A stretch of 64,000 bases of DNA. Origin: Pinus tabuliformis. Taxonomy: Eukaryota > Streptophyta > Pinopsida > Pinales > Pinaceae. How positions within the stretch are numbered: the stretch's first letter is position 1; each line of letters starts with the position of its first letter. Of the stretch, positions 1 through 11,938 are shown piece by piece. Under the pieces are notes generated by a model, which saw only the letters and a list, made by a program, of their open reading frames with translations, searched no databases and had not been told where the DNA came from. The stretch spans positions 367,173,781 through 367,237,780 of the forward strand of contig CM062814.1 of assembly GCA_031772625.1 (NCBI GenBank). The letters run 5' to 3'. The translations under genes were made by a program, and so were the position numbers.

Positions 1-91
1 TCTATCAATGTTACATTACTTTTGATGAATGTAGTTGTAACGGATTTTGCTTTTATTATTTACAAATGATCAAGTTTACAAGATAAGTTAC
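1..91 (+). repeat. Fragment related to the 3' flank of the giant MULE transposase gene
   Basis: This segment aligns almost without gaps to 22364-22455, just downstream of the transposase gene of the 25-kb element. Both start tctatcaatgttacattact and share the run up to 'aagttac'. A related element, or part of one, therefore probably ends here and continues left of the window. No coding sequence is present. Confidence 0.7.
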
Positions 92-488
92 TAACACTAC
101 TAACACTACTACTACTACTGTTACAATGTACTGTACAGGTTTCATTTCCATCACTTGGGAAATGAAGGAGACCCAACTGTGTATCTGGTGGGGTGGGGCT
201 TAGTTGTGCAAGATAATACCTGAGCTGCATTCCTAGAAAGAAATTGCAAAAGAAAAGTTATGCAAAATCCAACAGTTCATTTTGACCATCCAAGGGAGTA
301 ATGTTATGTTTCATATATCTCTCTGAAAACACCTAGATCTGGTTGTTTCTACCCTTGTGCAGAACCCATAAGTGTGCCCAGTCTATAGAAAAATACCCTT
401 CCAACTTGTTGGACCAGTGTTAGCTGAGAAATAAGCCATATGCTTCCACGATGTCCACAATCACAATGTTAATGCACTGATAAACTCG
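92..488. other. Intergenic stretch, nothing recognised
   Basis: I see no long frame and no repeat except a short (act)n run near 95-120. It separates the MULE-related fragment from the truncated end of a minus-strand gypsy relic. Confidence 0.5.
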
Positions 489-2772
489 TCAATTAGATGA
501 TAAATGGATGATCACATCTCGGAGTTCACCAATGGATGGTACACATGTTCCGTCAAGTTGGATGATTTGCATAGGTGTAATGCTCCATTGTGCATTGATT
601 TGTTTAGCGATGGAGAGTGGCATGATATTGACTAATGCGCTAGAGTCAACCAAACAGCTATGGAAAATGAAGTTGATTATTTCAAATGATAGAAAAAATG
701 GTGGGCAAAGTGAGTTCACTCCCTCAATGTGAAGCGTGTTGAGCACAAATGCAAGAGATTCGGGAGACTTTCTTGGTCCCTTGTTGGAAGAGGCAACATT
801 TTCTATGGAAGTTTTCCCGAGTGCGCATAAAAGAATATCTCGTTGACCCTTGAGCTTGGTTAACTCAACAATATTGTATTCCAAAGAGGGAAGACTCACC
901 AAGTTATCGAGGGGTAGACTTGTATTCGTATTGTCAGGTGGGTTGATTTTGTCTTTGCTACTCAAGGACGTACTTTTGGCTGTAGTTGTCTCCCTGGACT
1001 TGCCTTGTGTTTTCTGCATCGATATGACTAGTGGATCCACTGTTCTGAGCATATGTTGTCTCACCATTTATCTCGGTATCTCAAAAATAGTGGGGGCCCC
1101 TTGACTACACAAATTATATTGATTGTTTTGCTTTGGGGTTGGACGGTCACTCGGAGGCTCCCTCTCGGTGGTTGTCTTCTGTGTAGTGTTAAGACATTGA
1201 TACATGTTGATAACATGCCTACAACTTAGAGATTTTTCAGAAATGGAAACTTCCTCCTCATGTTCATCCTTAAGCTGAACCTATTCACTAGCTTTAAAAT
1301 GATCTTTTAACCTTGTAGCCATGGTGCTCATCACTTGGTTCCATTTTGGACAAGTCTTTTCTAAATGTCAATCTTCGTGGACTCTCCAAAAGTGATTCGT
1401 CGCAATCTCATCCAAGTGGAGCACAATTTTAGAGCACTCATTAAATCTAGTCGAGCGGCTAATGTTGTTGCATGATGTCACATTCTTCTTCTGCGTGAAT
1501 CTAGGAGGCCTACTACTCACAACTGTCTTGGCTATTCGTTGCTTGAGTTCGATCACTTCGGTTGTCAAGGGCTTGACGAGACAACTAAGGTTCTCAATTT
1601 CACTTGCTTCTTTTTCCTTTACCTTACTCATAGTAGTTTGAGACCTCCTGCCCGTCTCTTTGGAGTCCTTAGTTGGTTCGTCATCTACAATGATTCCAAT
1701 AGCGCGCATGTCTTTCTCTACATCAATTTCCTCTTGGCAATTTTCCAAAAGTGTTGGTTTTGCAGCTCGCTTGACAAACTGCACAATGTTGGTCGGTAGT
1801 GCGGACGTGTAGTAGTCAACTGTGATAGAGTTGTGAGGTTTGGTGTATCCAGTGAACTTGTTCAAGATACGGTTAAACCACTAGTTAAAATATTTCACCT
1901 TTTTTTCTGCTCCATCTTCAGACTACCCAACTCTCTCAATAACATGGCGGGGGTTTTTTCATCGACAAACTTCTCAAGGAAAATTCTCTTGAACATCCCC
2001 CAATTCTAAATGGATTTGACAGGAAGGCTATGGTACCATACAACTGCTCTGACATCTAAGGTACATGGAAACAATATACATGCAATATCATCATAACATA
2101 CCTTGAGTGTCTACAGATGTAGGTAGAACGTTTCTAGATGGTATTTTGCCTTCAATGTTCTGTTAGGGTCATACTTTGTTAACAACTTCTCTGCATGTCA
2201 TGGTATCTTGTAAAGAAACTCGGGAGCAGCAATGCACATTGTGTCATCCATATCATATTTTGATAAGCCATATTGTCCTCTTCTTCGTCCTCCTCATCTT
2301 CTTATGAATCTGATAGTTCAAACTTTGAGTCTGTTGGTTCGTCTCTGCCTCCACCTCCACCATTGCTTTCCCCTCTGCTGCCTCTGCTGTAACCTAAGAC
2401 CAAGAGTAAGTTGTTATCTTCTTCTCCTTATAGGAAAATACGAGGTTCGTCTTCATTCTCAGCATCTTCTTCAATCTCTTCAAGAGCGGCAAGGATTACG
2501 TCTTCAATAGACGAGACTAACACTCATGTGGGTGTAGTCTTTTTCTTCCTTTGTGAAGAGGGAAGATTGTGTACTCTTGGAATCAGTACAAAATCTTTAG
2601 AAAATTGACGGGTGATGGGATAGAAAACACAGATGTGATGATATGAAATTTCCTATTCAGGTCTGGGAGGTAAGGAGTAACCAACTTTAGAGTTATGCGT
2701 GGGAGAGATGGATTTCGTGTTACCTCCTTGACCAAATGATATAGAAGTAGGGTTGAGAGGACATTTAGCCAT
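489..2772 (-). pseudogene. Ty3/gypsy gag-protease relic
   Basis: Read on the minus strand from an ATG at 2772, this is a broken retrotransposon polyprotein. The acidic N-terminal gag region covers about 2772-2230. A gag core (positions ~2200-1870) includes WYHSLP and EKFVDEKTPA-like blocks. The gag C-terminus (1865-1368) ends in a zinc-knuckle remnant HFWRVHED...H..TCP, in which the expected first Cys is Trp. The aspartic protease region at about 720-600 reads CLVDSSALVNIMP, where families of this type have D-S/T-G-A. Several stops and frame changes interrupt it, and the RT, RNase H and integrase that should follow are absent: the relic stops about 400 bp before a MULE-like fragment. The style resembles the Tat/Athila side of Ty3/gypsy, but that is an inference. 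Confidence 0.75.
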
Positions 2773-4200
2773 AAACTACTAGTGACTCTCCTTCTAGCAC
2801 CAGAAATGTTGACGGTGCTAGACCCGCCAACATTATGGGGATCTCCCCAGTATGAAGTCCCAACTAGACATCACAACATTTGGTGTAGGAATCCCATTTA
2901 GTATGATGGCCCATTTTCCATTTTCTTAGATATTTTCCTTAGCTCTTATTGTTTAGCACCTGAGAGTGTTATGTTTGTAACTTCAAGAAAGTGAGGTGAG
3001 TGTTCCTGGTGAGTGTGTAATGTAACTTTGTGTCTGGGTCCTCTTACTTTAAGGGAGAGGGTAAAAGTGAGCCTCTAGATGAGAGGTAGTAGTACCACCG
3101 AAGGAGAGACACACGCCAAACAACAAGGGTTCGTCCAGCATCCAGTGGAATAGTCCACAGCAGCTGCGGAAATCGTTAAAACCAAAGTGCAAGCGAATTC
3201 ATGCACACTGTCCAACGAAGTAGTCCACATGGGGGTGACGGACGTTATAACCAAGGAAAACAAGAATAGTCTGTCTAATGTTCGGCGGAGTAGTCCACAT
3301 GGACAAGATAGTAGTGATAAACAATACAACACATCTTCAACAATGTAAGTACTAAAATAACCGAAGTAGTTCAACTATCTTAGTACAAGTTAAGAAAACA
3401 TTCGTTACAAATGTTTAAAGAATAGCCTTACAAACTGATACAAAACATGCGTGAAAACATGCTGGCCTGAGATAGGCTTTTGAATTAAGCAAAAGTTCCA
3501 AGACACATCTATACACCATACATCACTAGCCCTAGTAGTGGGACATTAGAGCCACTCCTCACTCCTCAAAGAACAAACTACAGACTCTCAAGGCTATGTG
3601 GGAGGAGCCAAGGTGCAAATTCCTTTGCTCATATAATGAGGGGGTATATATAGCCAACGGTGATGCTTGACCCTTGTGACTCTTGGACTTCCATCATGAC
3701 CATTCAACTTCCTACAAATTTTCAACTGAAGCAACTCTTCAACTTCATATGTGCGTCTCTTGGAATTTCACATTGCATTACATGTGATTACAACAAGTAT
3801 GGCTCATAGTAGTGATGTGGCCGAGAAAAAACATGACACAACTCGACATGACACTGCTGACATGTACTAGCTGACTGTGGTGTCCACGTTGCGATGATAT
3901 CCTCCTGAGTGATGGATGTGCTGTCGGTGTGATGTGTCTTCACCTCCGCATGGCAAAGTGTTCTAGGGTCTTGAATGGTCTTGTTCTTTGCTTGATGGTT
4001 CAAAAACATTTATCCCTTTTGCTTGCTGCTCCATGTGACTGGTACCTTCACTCTACTGCGAGCAAGCCTTATAGCATGCGCTCCTTCTTCACCCAATTCA
4101 TCGTCATGCCATGTTCCATTAATGTACCTGTTCCTTCAATTCTCTCATGATGTGACGAAATCAAATCAAAAAATCTCCTAGTCTAGCATGATGCATTGTT
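2773..4200 (-). mobile_element. Probable 5' LTR and leader of the minus-strand gypsy relic
   Basis: The stretch lies directly upstream (minus sense) of the gag ATG. It contains a TATA-like tatatata at 3645-3652, then about 800 bp of non-coding sequence, as an LTR R-U5 region and leader would. Three short copies of an 'agtccaca' motif lie at 3150, 3228 and 3294. The short open frames here have no protein character I recognise. LTR ends, TSD and primer site could not be fixed, so the limits are approximate. Confidence 0.4.
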
Positions 4201-4388
4201 TTCGGTTTTGGGTCCAGGTGACCGGGGGGAAGTATAAGACACTAAAAATGCGTAGAGAATAGCTCAAGCAAGGATGAGAGGCTCTGGATTACTGTTGAGA
4301 AAAATTGCATAGAGGGAAATGGGAAAAAAATTGCCTAATCAGGAACAACAGTGATAGATGTAAGGTGGAACCCAGCGAGACAAAACTC

Positions 4389-4975
4389 CACAATTCCTAG
4401 GAGGAAGACAAGGCAGGGTGAGGATTGAGCAGGTCACTCGGGGTCTAGCTGCGAACCTGTGCAATTTTTAGGAGGGAGAAAAATTTGGGAAACAAGGCAC
4501 AGTGGAAGGAAATTTTGCGCAATTTTCCAAAGTGGGGCATGTCAGTCTGTGGGGAGCTTATGGTCATGACTGCACATTTTTGAGAGACAGTGTAGGACAG
4601 CCAGTTGTTATGCAGTTTTTGGAAATAGGAAAAAGCGGGGAAGCAGCAGGTGTACAAGCCATCTCTTTGCAATTTTTAGGGATATTTCAGAGCAAGCCAG
4701 CAGGAGGTGCGACTTAGCATGACTACACAATTTCTGTAGGTAGTGCAGGGTAGGCATTTGGGTATGTTTGCACAATTCTACAAAGGAGTGCAATGCATAT
4801 TTCTAGTTGACCAAATGGAGGCTTGATAACTGATTTTGCAGGAAGCACATAGTGGATCGGGACTTGAGACAACTTCTACGCAATTCTAGGAGACAGACAT
4901 CCTGCTCACTTCCAAGATACCACAGTATAGTTGCCCCCGAGGAAACCCTCAAGAACTACACAATTCTAGGCAGCA
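4389..4975. repeat. Decayed minisatellite with a caat(t)ttaggag core, about 10 copies
   Basis: A motif close to 'cacaattctaggag' recurs near 4394, 4459, 4517, 4571, 4610, 4667, 4724, 4768, 4877 and 4956. Spacing is mostly 40-65 bp. Between copies the sequence is purine-rich and diverged. The short open frames on both strands are incidental. Confidence 0.5.
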
Positions 4976-6624
4976 GAGTAGGCCCATTAAGAGTTGAGAC
5001 TACGTAGTTTAGTTTAGTCGAGGTTTGGTTGAAGGGGTTTGTCTGGTAGACAAATTTTCATGAAAAATGGCTAAGCCCGGGAGTAAGTGAACTTGTGTAG
5101 ATGTGACATTTTGATCAGACACTTAGCACGACTCGATGATAGGACACCACAAACCAACAAGACAAACATGTGCTCAGTGAGACTATCTAGAGGTTAAGAG
5201 CGATAAGTGTGATACTTGAGAAATACCTTCGAAAAAACGTGATGACACTTGCATGACAATGATTACAACTTTGTGTGTGAGTATGAACAATGTTCACAGA
5301 GTGAAGATAACTCATGCACACAAAGATCAACCTTCAAAATTTACAAAACAAGACTGCAAGCATGAAAAAGAAATCAACATGCCAAAAGATGACCGTTGGT
5401 CGGACAAGAAAAGAGTGTAAAAGACTCTACAAGAGTTCATGGAATGAGCCCGGTTGTTTGCAACCATCAGTGGAAAAACCAAGGACCTCTCTGAAATTTG
5501 GATGCAGACCAAAATTTTGGAGGGTGTTGCAGCCACTACAACAATAACTTAATTATTAATAGATCACATAGATAGTAATTATTACTTATTATTGGTAAAT
5601 ATTTTTATAAATTCGAAGAGGTAGCTGACAACATGTTTCCATGACTCTACATAAGCATTGTATATAAAAATCCCTTTGAAATTTGGTGTTGGTGTTAGAT
5701 AGGAGAAGGAATGAAAAACAAAAGGCATGGTGCACAAGTATATGGTTTGATGTGTTTGAAAGGAGCCTGAAGTCATTATAACTAACATTTGTGTTTTCCA
5801 ACTTAGACATTTTTATGACTCTGCAAGATACTTGGTTTTACGAAATTAAATACAAGTATGGAAATTTTTCAATCCAACAACATAGTAATTTCACATTATG
5901 ATTGTTCTACTTCAAAAAAATTTTGATTTTGTAAAATTCTTTTGTCAAAAAAATATTAGCTATGAAGCAACGAACTTTAAAAGATATGGTTAACTGAAAG
6001 TTAATACAATCAAACTCAATTCTTTATGCACATAAAATTTAAAATTAATACTTATACCTTGCCCATTATTATGATTACATCCCATGGTATCACCCCCAAT
6101 GAATGTTTTTTTTTTGTAACTATATTTATGCTAAGAAAGAGTATCTACAATGTAGCATTTGTTCAAATGTGGCGATGAATTCATACCTTTCAAAGTTCAA
6201 TAATTAAGTTGAGCGACAAGGAATGCTAGCCATGCTACGTTGTTTATTAACGACTTGAAAAAATAATTTATTGTAGTTTTTTCACATATTATAACAAGGT
6301 TTGGATGGTCATGGAAAGCAAAGTAATCATTTGAAATTTTTTCATAGATGACAAATGGAGAGTTCCTGTCAAAGGAAAATGCCTTCCAGACATAAATCCA
6401 CCACTGAAGAAACCATACGATAGGCACATTTTTGGACACTTTAGGGTGATGACATTTAAGGGCATCAAGTCATGGGATTCTTGCAGTTGGTGCTTTCTCC
6501 TGACACACCTCAAGTATTTTCAGCTACTATCAAGGTCAATTTTGCGTGAGAACGATGACTTCAATGATGTGGCATTAGTATTGAATGGGCTCTCGAGTTT
6601 GCGCCTTCTAAAAATTTTTCCATA
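4976..6624. other. AT-rich intergenic DNA, no gene seen
   Basis: Open frames are short, overlap on both strands and match no family I know. A hint of leucine-rich sequence (NGLSSLRLL) occurs at about 6575-6615, just before the PPR relic, but it is too short to call. Confidence 0.5.
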
Positions 6625-7003
6625 GGTGAGAGCGTGTCTGATGCTCACAAAATGTTTGATGAATTGTATGAACAAGATGTACGCTCATGGACTCTGATGA
6701 TTTTAGTTTATTGTTGTAGTGTAGATAGAGCATGTGATGTGTTTGTAAAGCATCAACAATATGTGGTGTTTTTTACTGTGATGATCTCATTCTATACCTA
6801 GAATGGGTAGGAAGAACAAGGCATGGCAAATTTTCTCTTGCGTGCACCAATTTAGTAGTCTTGGAAATAGGCATGTTAGTAGAGAGCACTCTTATAAACA
6901 TGTATGCTAAAGGTGAGGGGAAAGCAAGATAACATGTAATATATTTGACATAATGGCTCAATGGGACATAGTAACTTGGCATTTGTATAGAACATTGATT
7001 CCT
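6625..7003 (+). pseudogene. PPR protein pseudogene fragment
   Basis: The translation from 6625 gives DAHKMFDELYEQDVRSWTLM followed by FTVMISFYT, the pattern of plant pentatricopeptide repeat (PPR) proteins of the PLS type (…FDEM..RDV.SW..MI.GY.Q.G). After a frame change, ESTLINMYAK at about 6880-6910 and FDIMAQWDIVTW at about 6945-6980 continue the repeat pattern. Functional PPRs bind organellar RNA. This copy holds several stops (two at CAG-like positions in the 'T*NG*E' block) and at least two frameshifts, and covers only about three repeats, so it cannot be functional. No introns or neighbouring PPR sequence are visible. Confidence 0.8.
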
Positions 7004-8059
7004 ACTCTTGGCCCACATTTCTTGCATCCAGTGGAGGGCCTAAAGAAACCAAATCTACATTTATATATGGTAAAGAAAGCAATAACAAATAAAAATTTGT
7101 TACAATCCCAATATTTTTCAGGCCTTTTACTGGAATGACTTTCTACATCAAGGTGAAAGTAGTTGATTTAGTATCTATGATCACTACCAAACTTCAACAA
7201 CATACAAGAATCATTGTTGTTTTTTTATGGCCTCTTCACAAAGGAAGGAAACTTAAGGAGGATACTTTAATAAATTATTATGACATCACCATGGATTTTT
7301 GATTCTCTCACATTACAAGCTTAATTGGGGGTGTCAGGGGCAAGGGGATCCTTCTACTTCTAAGCCCATGTCTTTCAAAGGATGCCCTTAAGCAAAGACC
7401 CAAGTCTCTGACACATACAGATCTCTTCAGTAAAATATTTGTAGTAGATCAATATTTGCACACCCATTCTTTGAAGTGGAAAATGTTGCCCCTGACAAAA
7501 GGGTGGCAGATTATCTAAAGCAACTATTTTGAATTTTAACATATTTTGGCCCTCCACATCTACTATCCAAGAATTGATATACTAAAAATATTTTTAGAAT
7601 ATAGAGTTGATATTCTACTCAAAAGGATTTTTTGTGGTATCCTTAAAAAATTTAGAGGACATGCATAAGGTTTTTGACCAAAATCCTTGGTTTTGGGGAC
7701 AATTCATTTTATCAATGCAACTATGGTTACGTGATTTCAACCCTCTTAGGCTCTTACCATGAAGTATCTCACTACAACACTATGAGTAAGAATGCCTAAC
7801 TTACACATCCATTTAATCGAACCAGAAATCTTAGAAGGTGTGGGCGATTTAATAAGCAACTTCATCAAAATAGACAATGAAATTCTTTCAAAATGAATTC
7901 TCACATATGTTTTAAACTAGACCTTAGTGAAAGGTTACTGAGAAAAACCCTACTCAAGTCGATGGGTAAGGTGTTTTCATAACCATTGGACCATGAAAAC
8001 ATTGCTTTCTGATGTAGCGCTTGTCAATAGGCTAGCCACCTACATAATGGATGTACCTT
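7004..8059. other. AT-rich intergenic DNA, no gene seen
   Basis: No convincing coding signal on either strand. The right end may belong to the flank of the gypsy relic that starts at 8060. Confidence 0.4.
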
Positions 8060-8981
8060 TTAAAAATGGGTTTCCTCCCCTAATATTCTAAGAAAAACAA
8101 CCGTGGATGGTAGGATCTGAAGGAAGAAAATAGTAGTTAATGTAGGCATACCATTAAGCTCAAATGCAAAAAATCTCACCCAATGATAAGCTATTCTCTT
8201 GGTCCCTATAGCTAACTGTACCAAGCGAGATTCTGTGTGCACTTCTTTATTCAAGCAACATTTATCCACAAGTTCATGACAGATATAACTATAATTAGAT
8301 CCAAGATCAATAAAAATGGTAACAAGTTGATCACAAAGCTTACCTTCCATATCGATAATGGACGCTTGATGATCAACCTTCTTGTTATCCAGCGCTGCAT
8401 AAATCCGAGGAATACTTTGCCCAACATCCCCAATTATCTGTGCATCCTAAGCACTATAAATTTGTGGTTTTCCACCAGAGTGCAATGGACATTCACTAGG
8501 GCGATGCTCTTACCACAAGTGCAACACCGCAAAGGTTTCCTGCCATTATCCTGATTTTGCTTCTCAAGCTTAAATCCATGTCCCCTATCAATTACATTGA
8601 ACTTCTTTTAAGGTGCTACGTTCTCCTTGTCACCTGCATCATGTGGTTTTCCTCACTCTTAACTCACTTCCCTTTAGTCTTCTCATTACCTTTCCAATCC
8701 CGCTTAGGCTCAGACTTCCATTTAGGCTACTCATAACCATGCTTCGGCTTCTTGATAACTTCCTCCAATGACCAAGGCTCATCATACTCAATTTGATCTT
8801 TAAATGCTAAAGGCAGTCTACTAATGAACCTTTGGATCTTTATCTTCTCACCCTTGAGGTAGGGCACATGCCTCAACAATCCCATAAACTTATTCGTGTA
8901 CTCTTCACTTGTCATGGAACCCATCATGGGCTCATAGAATTCCTTAGCCTTTTTCTCATAATATGTCTCAGACAAGTACAC
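8060..8981 (-). pseudogene. Ty3/gypsy gag-protease relic (second lineage)
   Basis: On the minus strand 8981-8727 encodes gag core sequence: YYEKKAKEFYEP, LLRHVPYLKGEK and FISRLP. It matches the plus-strand gag at 42014-42277 block for block, so the two come from related elements. A zinc knuckle (CCTCGK, then H and C after a one-base shift) lies near 8545-8500. A protease remnant IFIDLGSNYSYI lies near 8310-8275 with D-L-G in place of D-T/S-G. Many stops and frameshifts lie in between. Nothing of RT or integrase follows, so this is a truncated dead copy. Confidence 0.8.
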
Positions 8982-9204
8982 CTTATATATAATTTTTTAT
9001 ACATTAACATTATAAGTACATTTTATTTTAAAAGATTTTGACATTATAGTAATATAATCCAATCCATTTATACAAACTTAACCAGAAAGCAACTTTTAAT
9101 AATTATGTATTCTTTATCATTTTCAATTAACTTATATATAAATTAACACCCATTTTAAAAAATAAATACCAAATCTATCAAAACGTAACTAAATACCACA
9201 TCCG
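8982..9204. other. AT-rich spacer
   Basis: Short AT-rich DNA between the gypsy relic and the first Penelope-like fragment. No signal was recognised. Confidence 0.4.
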
Positions 9205-9864
9205 ATGCAAAAGATCAGGGCTCTTAGTACTCTTTCAACCCGTGCTTTAAGAATATCTAATGAGAAGCACCTAGAGGAGGAAAAATGTCATCTTCTAAAA
9301 GTTTTTGAAAATAATGGCTATAGTAGAACTCAAGGCCTCGAGGTTTTTCAAAGAACTCATAAAGAATATAGGGTTAAGCCTTCTCGTGATGATCCTATCT
9401 CTAAGGTGCATCTCTTTCTTATCTAAGGGACCACTAACAGGATTGCTCATATTCTTAAAAAGAATAAAGTTTCTTCTTCATTCCAACCTCTCAATACCAT
9501 TAGAAATTGTCTCAAATCTTTTAAGCAGCCTATAGACCCTAAAGACATGAAAGGGGCCTACTCAATCCCATGTTCCAGTGGGATTCCCCATATTGGAGAA
9601 ATTGGTCGCTCCATTAACCAAAGAATCCAAGATCATGCAGTAGACATTAGACACAACCATTCTTGCTCATCAGTTGTAGTTAAACATGTAGAGAAACATA
9701 AGCACCGTGTCTGCATTGAGGATGAGAGGGTCATTGTCAGGGTTGATTAGTTCCACCATAGGAAGCTAAGAGATACTATTGAGATTGAGAAGCATGCAAT
9801 CAATCTCAACAGGGATGATGGTTGGAAATTAAGTAGGAGCTGGATTCTGACCCTCTCTTCTTGA
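9205..9864 (+). pseudogene. Penelope-like retroelement C-terminus with GIY-YIG endonuclease, copy 1
   Basis: One frame runs 220 codons from 9205 to a TGA at 9862, broken by TAA at 9424 and TAG at 9748. Its order is that of Penelope-like elements (PLEs): end of the reverse transcriptase (FENNGYSR), the linker (KGTTNRIAHILKK, PLNTIRN), then the endonuclease block AYSIPCSSGIPHIGEIGRS. The conserved tail follows: INQRIQDHA, KHVEKHKH and LNRDDGWKLSRSW. The GIY-YIG signature is degenerate (AYS and HIG). In the family this domain nicks target DNA for priming. The rest of the RT is missing, so the copy is 5'-truncated or broken. A second copy follows about 260 bp downstream. Confidence 0.85.
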
Positions 9865-10068
9865 TTTTCTCCCCCTGTTATTTCCTCCTTTTTTATTAAA
9901 GTAAAAATTACATTATTCTTAAATTATTTTATTTTAGTTTGATTCAAGTTTAATGTCATCCTTATTTTATTGCATTTCTTATTCTAATTTCTTAATTTCT
10001 TAATATAATTTTTTTTTTTTAAATTAATAATTAATTTATTAATAAGAGTAGCAATTATATTATAATGA

Positions 10069-10560
10069 TTGCTCTATACAATTTTACCACGTATCATTTT
10101 ATTGACTAATTCACAATCTCTAAATTTGGGCTTTTGTGATCCGAAGGTCCTAAGGAAGCATAAGGTGGCTTCAACCTTTAAACCTTTAAATACCATCCGG
10201 AGCTCCCTTAGATCTGTAAAAGACCCAATAGACCCCAAGGATATGAAGGGTCTTTACATTATCCCATGCTCTTCTGGGACTCCCTACATTGATGACATTG
10301 GTTGTTGTATTAGTCAAAGGATTTGTGAGCATGTCGCTGACATCAAGCATGGCAGGAACTGCTCCTCTGCTTTGGCAAAGCATGTAGATAAATCTAAGCA
10401 TCACATCTGCATTCAGGAGGCGCAAGTCATTGCTAGGGTCATTTCCATCATCGTAAATTGAGGGAGGCCCTATAAACAAAAAAAGGCTCAATAATTTGAA
10501 TAGAGACGATGGTTGGATTATTAGTAGAAGTTGAGTCCCTATCCTGTCCTCCTAGTTTTT
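10069..10560 (+). pseudogene. Penelope-like retroelement C-terminus with GIY-YIG endonuclease, copy 2
   Basis: PLE homology begins near 10130 (KVLRKHKVASTFKPLNTIR) and continues through KDMKGLYIIPCSSGTPYID, where L-Y-I and Y-I-D stand for GIY and YIG. It runs on to ISQRICEHVADIKH and AKHVDKSKHHICI. A stop at about 10459 and a frameshift come before the tail LNRDDGW in another frame (~10495-10520). It is a sister of the copy at 9205 but not a simple tandem duplicate, because upstream sequence differs. A long TA microsatellite follows. The element is dead. Confidence 0.85.
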
Positions 10561-10784
10561 TAGGTTTATTTTTTAGATTTATTTTGTTTGTTTATTTATC
10601 TTTGTAGGTATTAGTGTCCCTTTTATAGTATTTTTTATTTGTTTATTCTTCATTAGAGTTTATATTCTTGATCCTTTGTGTTTTCTTAAGTATTTTATCA
10701 TCATATTCATTCTTAAATCCTTTCAGTATTTTTGTTATTTGTTTAATGGGCCTCAGCCCTGTATTTTATTGTTGTGCTTTTCTT

Positions 10785-10904
<120 letters not shown>

Positions 10905-11021
10905 GACTTGTGTATACTTTTGTTTTATTTGCGTTAATTATTTTTATTTATTATGTGATCTTGTCTTGATAGGATTCTTGACTCCCTCTTATAATTTTGA
11001 CTCCCATCCTTGTTTGGAGTT

Positions 11022-11400
11022 TGACCTTCAATTTTTTATTCTTGTTATTTATATTTTTTTATTATTTTCCATTAATAAATTTTTTTAATAATATTTAATT
11101 TTAATAAATTAATTTAAATATTGTTTTTCAAAAACTAGCCATTTAATATAATAGTTACTTAATAATATTTGGTTTTAATAAATTAATATCACGATTTAAA
11201 TTATTGACTTTGGTTTTTTATTCTTGTTAGTTATATTTTTCGATTATTTCTCACTAATAGAATTTTTAATAATAATTGATTTTAATAAATTAATTTAAAT
11301 ATTATCTTCCAAAAACTAGTTGTTACTAAGTAATATTTGTTTTTAACAAATTAATAGGTTAATATCATAATTAAAATATTATTTTTCAAAAATAGACATT
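11022..11400. repeat. Two-copy tandem duplication, about 183 bp
   Basis: The phrase 'ttttttattcttgtta' followed by 'aataaattaatttaaatatt' and 'caaaaactag' occurs from 11022 and again from about 11205. The copies are diverged and AT-rich, with no coding content. Confidence 0.6.
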
Positions 11401-11795
11401 ACTTGAGATGACGGTCTCTTACATTGCTCCCTGTTTAAGCTTTTTTCATGGTCTGTCTCTCCTATGATGTTGGTTCAAAACGCGCCCTAACAAAATATTT
11501 TTCTTAATTTACAATGGCTACTTTATAACTAAATATTAAATAAATATTATTTTAATTAATTCAATAATGAATTTTTAACGACTAACTATAGGCTCTGATC
11601 CATCCTTTCTATTTATTTTATAGGATTGATAGATTTTTAAACTTTGTCCTGATGATAAATCACATTAGTTGGTTAGAAATGTCGACCAAACCCTATTGAT
11701 GTAATTAATCCGAAAAACATTCTCATTTACAATATAGATCACAAAAATCTAACCTAAATTAAGTTATAAATTCAAAGCAATCTACCTAATAAATA
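11401..11795. other. AT-rich spacer left of the giant MULE
   Basis: No coding or structural signal seen before the minisatellite that flanks the MULE insertion. Confidence 0.4.
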
Positions 11796-11938
11796 ATACC
11801 AATTAAAACAACACACTTTCCCTTAATAACAACTCTAACTACACCATGATGTTCCCGTACCCTATTGGCTTATTTCTTTCCGTTTCAAGAACACACTTTC
11901 CATTAATAAATACCAATTAAAACAAGACACTTTCCCTT
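11796..11938 (+). repeat. Left part of a minisatellite hit by the MULE insertion
   Basis: A block starting 'taccaattaaaacaa' and running through 'cactttccctt' occurs at about 11796 and again at about 11910, a period of ~115 bp. Between them is 'cgtaccctattgg'. The same phrases continue beyond the right end of the element (36935-37090) in the same orientation, as expected if one repeat tract was split by an insertion. Confidence 0.7.
11930..11938 (+). repeat. Target site duplication, left copy
   Basis: The 9 bp ctttccctt directly precede the left TIR (starts ggcaagtgct) and are repeated exactly at 36935-36943 after the right TIR. Nine bp is the usual Mutator superfamily duplication. Related repeats in the flank are a caveat. 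Confidence 0.85.

Noticed and set aside
7375..7557. 60-codon minus-strand frame
   Set aside because: Short, AT-rich, no homology recognised.
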